From Fusarium oxysporum f. sp. lycopersici 4287 (Eukaryota > Ascomycota > Sordariomycetes > Hypocreales > Nectriaceae), in the NCBI RefSeq assembly GCF_000149955.1, contig NC_030994.1:806001-870000 (forward strand): 64,000 nt of DNA, in the 5' to 3' direction. Shown one piece after another: positions 57,523-64,000 of the stretch. The notes under the pieces are model-generated. The model did no database searches and had not been told where the DNA came from. It saw nothing but the letters and a program-made list of their open reading frames with translations. How positions within the stretch are numbered: position 1 is the first letter of the stretch; each line of letters opens with the position of its first letter. Both the position numbers and the translations under genes were made by a program.

Positions 57523-58805
57523 ATGATGGGATCAAAACAAATGCCTGATCGCAAAGAGCTTCGCGATTACAACTACGCTGTTGCCGGCCAGTAAGTCTAT
57601 TGATTCTTTTCGCATTGCATATGCGCTTCTCATCCGAGTAATTTGTCCTCCCTTGAGAGCGCCTCTGTTGCTCTGGCTTGACATATTTGCGTCACAATGC
57701 CACCCCCGCGCTTCATCTGCATCATGCTAATTTCGATGACTTAAGTGCCGGCACGCTTTGTACCCCCGATGGCGAACTATTCATCAAGCCTTGCACACAG
57801 TCCGAGATCGATTTCTACCAGTCTGCCAATCGAAGACATCCCGAGTTCGCCGATATTATGCCATTGTTTATGGGATCCCTCTTGCTTACCGATCCCACTG
57901 AGAAGACAATAGACGAGGCTGTTGCAGGTGTTATCTCCCATGCCGGAGACCTCAAGACGTCAAAAGAAGAGATTGTCGCTTCGGTTGCTGAACAGGTTGC
58001 TCATGCTACAGCGACACAACAAAAAGAAGGCGGTGCTTGGGTGCCGGCCAAGGATAACAAGATCAAGACCGATAAGGCGGTTGTGCTGGATAATGCTACC
58101 TTTGGTTTCAAGAACCCCAATATCCTCGATGTCAAGTTGGGGGTAAGACTCTGGGCCGACGATGCCCCTCAACAAAAAAAGCAGCGCTTCGACAAGATCT
58201 CGGCTGAGACGACACACGGTAGCTTGGGATTCCGGATAGCGGGAATGCGGGTCTACCGCGGGTCAGAAGATGCTTCGGAACTGGACGAGGAAAACTACAA
58301 GATCTACGATAAGGATTATGGTCGAACAACAGTCACTCAAGAAAACGTCGTTGATGAGTTCCGAAAATTCATCTTCAACAAAAACGCTGGCATTGATGAA
58401 GATCTCGGCAAGGCCGTTTGCGCAGCCTTTGTCCGAGATTTACAGAGAGTTGAGGAGATTCTCTCACGTCACGAAAGCCGAATGTACTCGTCTTCACTAC
58501 TTTTCATCTTCGAGGGCGACGGCCAAGCTCTCCGAAGCGCTATTGAAGAGAACAACGCACTCATCGACGCAGAGGCAGGTATCGGCCAAGCAGCTCGAAC
58601 TACCAAGAGGGTTGATAGCGGCATCGCTCTGGACGACGAAGACGAGCTAGACGAAGACTCGGACCTCGAAGCCTCCCTGCCACAAATATACTCCCTAAAA
58701 CTCATTGACTTTGCCCACGCCGAATGGACCCCCGGCCAAGGACCTGACGAGAACGCCTTGACGGGTGTGAGGAGTCTTTTACGCATTTTCCAAGAGATGG
58801 CGTAA
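57523..58805 (+). CDS. Inositol polyphosphate kinase (Ipk2/Arg82 type)
   Basis: Two exons (57523-57590, 57746-58805) separated by a 155-nt intron encode 375 aa. The joined sequence reads VAGH-AGTLCTPDGELFIKP, which matches the start of the inositol kinase fold; the acceptor was chosen for this. The substrate motif PxxxDxKxG is seen as PNILDVKLG at 147-155, the SSLLFIFEGD segment is near 275, and the metal-binding SLKLIDFAHAEW is near 345. The size and single kinase domain fit inositol polyphosphate multikinase, which makes InsP4 and InsP5 from InsP3 in the nucleus and also affects arginine and phosphate gene control in yeast. ATG codons at 57523 and 57526 are adjacent; the first is given. Confidence 0.87.
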
Positions 58806-59640
58806 AACTTTTTTACGGAAATGAAAAAGGGCAAATACATTTGGGCACCTTTTATGATCATGACAAAAAACAACGCTTTCAAATGGGGACGGATACAAGG
58901 AAAGCATTTTGCTTAGACGGAAATGGAGAGGAGTCTCGATACCCATGTGCTAAAGGATCGAAAGGGGATCCAATGATCGAATGTAGAAAAACAGCTGCGC
59001 TGCGCTGCGGCTCGGTGCATGGCGTCCATGATGATGACAATTTAACTTTTACTTCCGCTTTGTTCTCACGTTGGGTGTTGCTTTTTATGCCTGACGTCTT
59101 GTTAGATGTCTGGTCGTGGATTTGGAGTTCAAGGGGCTGGATTTAGTTGTACAATATATAAGTATAGAGGATTAGGTCATTATAGGAGGTTATAACACAC
59201 ACAACCTTTACTCTATTCTATTCACTCATATATGTGATACTCCCAATGGAGAAGTAACGGTTAGAAGTATTCACGTACACAATGTTTTTACAGAACGAAG
59301 AATGTTTGAACAGGTCTTCATAAACTACCTTGTCCAGAAAACTTCATATACCTCGTAGAACAGCCTAGAAACAAGCCTTCAAAGCTCAAGCCTACGAATG
59401 TAAGTCTAATTACCACAAACAAGTTGAAATACCGAATCATCATACTAGAAACGCATGAATCCAACCAAATTCGACGTTCAAAAACTCCTGATATAATTAT
59501 TGTGAAGTGGAGAATACGCAGGCGCCTGTATGGAGCCGAGTTCCTCGTAGCAGCACCCATGATTCAGTAACCGATAACCCCATTGTCCCAAGACCCTCCA
59601 TCAAAAAGAACATCGTAAGATGTAAAAAAATGAAACTCAT
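58806..59640. other. Intergenic region between kinase gene and tRNA-Leu
   Basis: 3' flank of the kinase; AT-rich near 59150-59350. No supported gene; the Pol III terminator of the tRNA is listed separately. Confidence 0.55.
59624..59630 (-). terminator. Pol III terminator of tRNA-Leu
   Basis: A run of seven A on the plus strand, i.e. T7 on the tRNA strand, about 10 bp downstream of the tRNA 3' end. Confidence 0.7.
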
Positions 59641-59740
59641 TGATGAGACTGGGACTCGAACCCAGGAGGATTGCTCCACCAGGAAATTGGTGTTAAGGTT
59701 AACCTTAACCTGGCGCCATAACCAACTCGGCCATCTCACC
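59641..59740 (-). tRNA. tRNA-Leu (AAG) with an 18-nt intron
   Basis: Read on the minus strand: acceptor stem GGTGAGA pairs with TCTCATC plus discriminator A; D-loop ...GTTGGTTATGGC; T arm CTGGGTTCGAGTCCCAG. The anticodon stem is CCAGG/CCTGG with loop TTAAGGT, so the anticodon AAG lies at 59704-59706. Between G37 and T38 of the loop an intron TTAACCTTAACACCAATT (59685-59702) is inferred; its CCTTAA can pair with the anticodon loop, as usual in such precursors. The long variable arm (GGTGGAGCAATCC) is the class II type of Leu tRNA. Confidence 0.88.
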
Positions 59741-59880
59741 TAAGTCCTTTAGGACCCGCTTGTTGTTGTGAAAGGCCTCGCAAAATTCTAACAAGTCGCT
59801 GGAATTTCGAAGAAATAGATACGAAGCCATCTCGGTGCCGTATTTCCGTATCGTGTAAAAGGGAACATGTGGCGGAGCGT

Positions 59881-60436
59881 TTAATCCTTGGACTGAATCT
59901 TGTGATCTCCAGCGACGACGTCGGCGTAGGAAGGTGGCACACCCTGGCTTTCAGAACTACCCTCGCCGTTATTTGTCACGCCATGCTGCTGAGGCGCAGG
60001 ACGAGAAGAACCGCCAGCGTTCTGAGTGCCGTAGTTCATGCTGTTATTGTTGTTGCTAGCACCACCATGATGAGGTTGGGGTTGGGGCTTGGGCTGCTGG
60101 TTCTGGGGGTGGCCGTGGCCGTGCTGATGAGGGCCTGGCGGGCACTGAACGTAGACGTAGGTAACGCGGTTACCCTCACGATCATGTGGCAAGGCTTCGT
60201 ACTCGTAGGGCGGCTCAGGGTATTTGGCGATGATGTACCATGCATGGATAAGGCCGGGGATGTAGGCGAGACAGCAGAGAAGGATGTTGATGAGAGAGTC
60301 GGCGCTGCAGAGACCGCACTTTACCCAGACTAAATCGATGTTAGCAATGATGCGCGACAGGGAAACTGGTGGACTTACCGGGCAGTGGGGGGAAGAGAAT
60401 GGCGAGGAAAGCGAGGAAGAAGTCGGCGGAACACAT
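59881..60436 (-). CDS. Pmp3/UPF0057-family plasma-membrane proteolipid with long C-terminal tail
   Basis: Two exons (60436-60379 and 60329-59881; 49-nt intron) encode 168 aa. The first 19 residues (MCSADFFLAFLAILFPPLP) and the second membrane segment (SLINILLCCLAYIPGLIHAW) with the following YIIAKYPE are the signature of the Pmp3 (YqaE) family, small hydrophobic proteins that set membrane potential and salt tolerance. Most Pmp3 proteins are about 55 aa; this one has a tail of about 110 residues rich in Gly, His, Gln and Pro (HQHGHGHPQNQQPKPQPQPH) that ends in GVPPSYADVVAGD. The PPSY at 151-154 is a PPxY motif, which is a known binding site for Rsp5-type WW-domain ubiquitin ligases. Longer fungal Pmp3 paralogues exist, so the tail is not necessarily unusual. 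Confidence 0.88.
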
Positions 60437-61226
60437 TGTTGTGTAGTAGAGAGCGTTCGAAACTCTTGAATGAAAGATATCAAAGAGAAAGCGATTGAGT
60501 TGAAGAATTGATGGTGTTTGTATGTTGTTTGGTGCGAGGAAGAAAAGAGAGCGTGTGACCTGATTGATGATGACGAAGGGTTCTTGCGAGGTTCTGCGCT
60601 ACGCCATGCAAGACAGAGGCCGGTCACCTGGAGGGTGGCGTCTCTGGGGGAGGGGCTTGCGTAAGAGGGACTGTGCAGAGAGGAAGGGAGTGCGTGATTG
60701 GCTGTAGCTGAGGCGTCAGTCACTGGAACCCCGCCGACAGCCACAGAATCGGGTCATCACTGAGTTTAGAGTCCTGGAGGCAGCCAAAGTCGCCTCAACA
60801 AGACTTCCTATGAAATGCAGCGATGAAGATACTGAGTTGAAGATCCACGTCTATTATTAGGCTTCCATACTCTAATTGAAGTGCCTCTGAGGAGATATTG
60901 AAACAAGAAGTGCAGCGTCTTCTTACAATATTCTGCGATATGGTTTCGCATACGTCATTCCACTTACACTCTCGACAAGACATGGATGGATTTCAGGCAG
61001 AAGCGCAAAACATCTGACGCAGATAACGAATCGCTTATGCAAAGCTAAACTGTAAGTTTATTCAACTACTCACTGCCAGCTACCAAATACCAAGTCAAGT
61101 AGCTCGCACAACTGATACCAGAAACTGGTTTCAACACGCTACTTCACTACGCACAGCTTCAGACAACCGCGTGCCCTCATGGTGCTGCTTCCGCTCAGCA
61201 CTTTCACATGAAGTCACGCATTCATC
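60437..61226. other. Intergenic region between Pmp3-like gene and tRNA-Ala
   Basis: Promoter of the Pmp3-like gene on the left; contains CCCCT-type (STRE-like) sequence on that strand near 60648-60660. No gene. Confidence 0.55.
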
Positions 61227-61320
61227 GGGCGAATGGTTTAGTGGTATAATACTCCCTTAGCATAATTCAGCCTTCTGAAGAATCTGGGAGTGGTCCAGGG
61301 TTCGATTCCCTGTTCGTCCA
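61227..61320 (+). tRNA. tRNA-Ala (AGC) with a 22-nt intron
   Basis: Acceptor stem GGGCGAA pairs with TTCGTCC, followed by discriminator A. The T arm is CAGGGTTCGATTCCCTG. The anticodon stem CTCCC/GGGAG closes a loop TTAGCA...T, giving the anticodon AGC at 61259-61261. A 22-nt intron (61263-61284, TAATTCAGCCTTCTGAAGAA...) follows position 37. Without it the tRNA has the usual length of 72 nt. Confidence 0.88.
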
Positions 61321-62055
61321 ACTTAGGTGGTTAGAACCCACTGTTATCCACACTTTTTGGCACTTAATTTTTTTTCTTTCTAAAGAGACAATTATCAGTC
61401 ATTAAGATCACTAACTTTTCAATCGTACAGCATCACCATAAACACAAAGCAAGTGCTCTTTTTCTGCCTTATTGCATTTCCATGTTTTACTCCCTGTTCT
61501 GCTAAAGTTGCTTTCGAGGCCTTGGATAGGGCGCAGTCAGCAGCTCATTCTCAAGATACCTGTGGTCTATAAGTGACCTAGTGAGAAGAATGATTTATTT
61601 ATTCTTAAGTTCACATTAAAATTCAATAACTATCTTAGAGCAAGATAAGGTATTAAACACAAGCCTTTTAGACTTTACTTTCAAGGCAGCAGAAAGCTTT
61701 GATATGTTAGGTTTTCACGGAAACTTCCATTGGAATATAAATACCCTGGAAGTCCTCTCTTTGCAAATGCGACGGAAGACCTTCTCGTCCAAAAACGCCC
61801 TCAGGGAGTTCAAGACTCAAGACCTTTAAGACCATGTACTAAAGTAAATAAAGTAATCGAAAGCTCCCCTGAGCTCATGCTTAGATTGCATAAGGCCATT
61901 ATAAATTTACCTAAGTGTTTTCGTATTTGCGATTCCGAGGTTGTCTTCGAGTTGCTTGCTGACTCATCCATTTTTTATTTTCTGGGAGGTATCCAGTATA
62001 CCTTCCATTCATCTCAAGCTTGGGTGCAGCAGCGTCAACACAACACACCAATACG
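61321..62055. other. Intergenic region between tRNA-Ala and PRP22
   Basis: 735 bp, AT-rich. An open frame from about 61730 to 62116 starts with TTG and ends inside PRP22 and is rejected. Holds the PRP22 promoter. Confidence 0.55.
61354..61358 (+). terminator. Pol III terminator of tRNA-Ala
   Basis: T5 run about 34 bp downstream of the tRNA 3' end. Confidence 0.45.
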
Positions 62056-64000
62056 ATGGACGACTTATCGAATCTTGAGCTGCTGTCCCTCGTCTCGAAG
62101 GTGTCCTCAGAGTTGAAGAATCATATGAACTTAGAGGACAAGACTGTCGCTGAATTTCTCATCGATAAACGAACCAAATGCAGCAACTTCGAGGATTTCC
62201 GCGATGATCTAGCAAAGGCTCTCCCCTCGATTCCTCTCAGTCTCATCGAGAGTATCGATCGTTTGGTGCTTGCTCTACACCCACAGTTTAAAGGTAAAAA
62301 GGCCAACCACGAAGAGCACCATTCGAGGACCCTAGAAGAGAAGGAAAAGGTCTTCAGTGGGCTCGCACTGCCGGATAAGGAGCCTGCGCGTGACGATGGA
62401 TCGGGCGCATTCGACGACACACTGGCGCTGTTAGAAGGTCTAGAGGGGAAGGCGAAAAAAGAGAAGTCCACGAGAAAACGAAGTCGAAGCCCCCGCGAGG
62501 CTGATTACAAAGAGTCAAGGAGGAGAAAAAGGTCGCGCTCGAGAGAACGACGAAAACGAGATAAATATCGATCGCGGTCACGGTCGCATGAGCGAGGCGA
62601 CGAAGATTGGCGTGATGGGTACCGCGATTCGCGCAAAGATCGACGAGGGCGTCGGCGACACGACGACGACGACGACCGATTTCGCAATGCTCCAGCTCCT
62701 GAGGTTGATGATTCGCCGCAGCTGCACAAGGTCTACGAGGGACATGTTACAGGCCTCAAAGAGTTCGGTGCCTTCATCAATTTGCACAATGTAAGAGGCA
62801 GAGTCGATGGCCTCGTACACGTTTCGCGAATGTCTGCTGGACAGCGCGTCAACCACCCGTCGGATTTGGTGTCGCATGGACAAAAGGTCTGGGTCAAGGT
62901 GACAAGTCTCGATAAGGATCAGAATGGCCGCGATCGTGTGGGCTTGTCAATGAAAGATGTTGATCAGTCGACTGGGGAGGACCTAGAACCACAAGCTCGA
63001 ATGACAACTGGTGCCAATATGGAAGCTTTGGGAGGAGGAGGAGGTGGTCTAAGGGACGGGTTTGCGGAACCAACCGGCATGCCTCGAGATAGCTTGGGCC
63101 CTCCACGACGACAGAAGAAGAGAATGACTTCTCCCGAAAGGTGGGAGATTAGACAATTGATCGCATCGGGAGTGGCCAAGGCTTCGGATTACCCTGACCT
63201 GGAAGAAGACTACAACGCGACTCTCCGCGGAGATGGCGAGCTTGAGCTTGAAGAGGATGTCGATATTGAGGTTCGTGAGGAGGAACCACCGTTCTTGGCC
63301 GGCCAGACCAAGCAGTCCCTTGAATTATCACCTATCCGCGTTGTCAAGGCCCCAGAAGGCTCTATGAATCGAGCAGCTATGTCTGGTACTGCCTTGGCAA
63401 AGGAACGCAAAGAACTCAAGCAACAAGAAGCCGATGCAGCTGCGAAGGACGAACCCAAAGAGAACCTATCCTCTCAATGGCAAGATCCTATGGCTGATCC
63501 CGATAAGAGGAAGTTTGCTAGCGATTTGAGGAATGCCAGGAAGAATCAGCCTTCCGAAGACGTTCCCGAATGGAAGAAGGCAGTCATTCCAAAGGGACAG
63601 TCTCTGGGCAAGCGCACCAATTTGAGTATCAAGGAACAGCGAGAGTCGCTTCCTGTATATGCATTCCGAGAGCAACTGATCAAGGCTGTTTACGAAAACC
63701 AGATCTTGATTGTAGTCGGAGAAACAGGATCAGGAAAGACGACTCAGTTAACACAATACCTCGCTGAAGCTGGCTTTGCCAATGATGGTATCATTGGCTG
63801 TACGCAACCTCGTCGTGTGGCTGCCATGTCCGTCGCCAAGCGAGTAGCGGAAGAAGTGGGCTGTAAGCTTGGTGAAGAGGTCGGATATACGATTCGATTC
63901 GAAGACTGCACTAGTCCTTCGACGAAGATCAAGTACATGACTGATGGTATGCTTCAACGTGAGATTCTGGTAGATCCCGATATGTCGCGATACTCCTGTA
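62056..64000 (+). CDS. PRP22: Pre-mRNA splicing helicase Prp22 (DEAH box), 5' part; runs off the right end
   Basis: The frame is open from the ATG at 62056 to the window end (648 codons) with no intron. The N-terminal 135 residues are helical. Residues 138-205 are an Arg/Ser-rich RS-like region ([22 protein letters not shown]). An S1 RNA-binding domain follows at about 224-298 ([18 protein letters not shown]). The helicase core begins near 535 with the [19 protein letters not shown] strand and motif [11 protein letters not shown] (Lys561), then [20 protein letters not shown] (motif Ia) and [12 protein letters not shown]. Prp22 releases spliced mRNA from the spliceosome; the S1 domain is the hallmark that separates it from Prp2, Prp16 and Prp43. 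The remaining core motifs lie outside the window. Confidence 0.93.
   Translation, partial: MDDLSNLELLSLVSKVSSELKNHMNLEDKTVAEFLIDKRTKCSNFEDFRDDLAKALPSIPLSLIESIDRLVLALHPQFKGKKANHEEHHSRTLEEKEKVFSGLALPDKEPARDDGSGAFDDTLALLEGLEGKAKKEKSTRKRSRSPREADYKESRRRKRSRSRERRKRDKYRSRSRSHERGDEDWRDGYRDSRKDRRGRRRHDDDDDRFRNAPAPEVDDSPQLHKVYEGHVTGLKEFGAFINLHNVRGRVDGLVHVSRMSAGQRVNHPSDLVSHGQKVWVKVTSLDKDQNGRDRVGLSMKDVDQSTGEDLEPQARMTTGANMEALGGGGGGLRDGFAEPTGMPRDSLGPPRRQKKRMTSPERWEIRQLIASGVAKASDYPDLEEDYNATLRGDGELELEEDVDIEVREEEPPFLAGQTKQSLELSPIRVVKAPEGSMNRAAMSGTALAKERKELKQQEADAAAKDEPKENLSSQWQDPMADPDKRKFASDLRNARKNQPSEDVPEWKKAVIPKGQSLGKRTNLSIKEQRESLPVYAFREQLIKAVYENQILIVVGETGSGKTTQLTQYLAEAGFANDGIIGCTQPRRVAAMSVAKRVAEEVGCKLGEEVGYTIRFEDCTSPSTKIKYMTDGMLQREILVDPDMSRYSC

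Noticed and set aside
61730..62116. Plus-strand frame ending inside PRP22
   Set aside because: Begins with TTG and overlaps the convincing PRP22 start in another frame.

Overview
The window is nuclear DNA of a filamentous ascomycete. Protein-coding genes are split by short introns (mostly 38-160 nt) with GTAAGT-like donors and CTAAC/CTGAC branch sites. The families are fungal: HET-domain protein, Zn2Cys6 regulator, ENA-type cation ATPase, Arb1, DUF7924-type protein. The overall gene set looks like Sordariomycetes, probably Fusarium or a close relative; that last step is inference from family resemblance, since no search was run. There is one assembly gap of 100 N (36396-36495), and both window ends cut through genes.

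Layout. 0-5 kb: end of a palmitoyl-protein thioesterase, a CTD-kinase cyclin (Ctk2-like) and, convergent with it, a PTEN-type phosphatase. 5-19 kb: a Pom33/TMEM33-family membrane protein with an apparent 1-nt frameshift, a hypothetical gene, a divergent 5S rRNA gene at 10380, an SDR oxidoreductase with a mitochondrial-type leader, a broken DUF7924-type gene, a Sec14 lipid-transfer protein and an MDP-1 phosphatase. 19-25 kb: a Zn2Cys6 regulator, a DenD-like (D-erythronate dehydrogenase-like) NAD enzyme and an FMN-dependent 2-hydroxyacid dehydrogenase, a possible small catabolic cluster. 25-41 kb: a HET-domain protein, a tiny three-exon metallothionein-like gene (23 aa), a long gene-poor stretch, and two ankyrin-repeat genes flanking the assembly gap. 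This part also holds several copies of a small AT-rich inverted-repeat (MITE-like) family. 42-64 kb is mostly housekeeping: GNAT acetyltransferase, sterol C-5 desaturase (Erg3-like, with a +1 frameshift), ENA-type P-ATPase, Clp1, Arb1, inositol polyphosphate kinase, two intron-containing tRNA genes (Leu-AAG and Ala-AGC), a Pmp3-family proteolipid with a long PPxY tail, and the first two-thirds or so of the Prp22 splicing helicase, which runs off the right end.

Three independent single-base frameshifts (Pom33-like, DUF7924-type, Erg3-like) in otherwise well-conserved reading frames suggest base-level indel errors in this assembly. The DUF7924-type gene also carries a Trp-to-stop substitution of the C-to-T type expected from repeat-induced point mutation, so it is probably a real pseudogene. 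Exon borders below were placed by hand from splice signals and reading phase. All domain calls rest on motif recognition, not on a database search.
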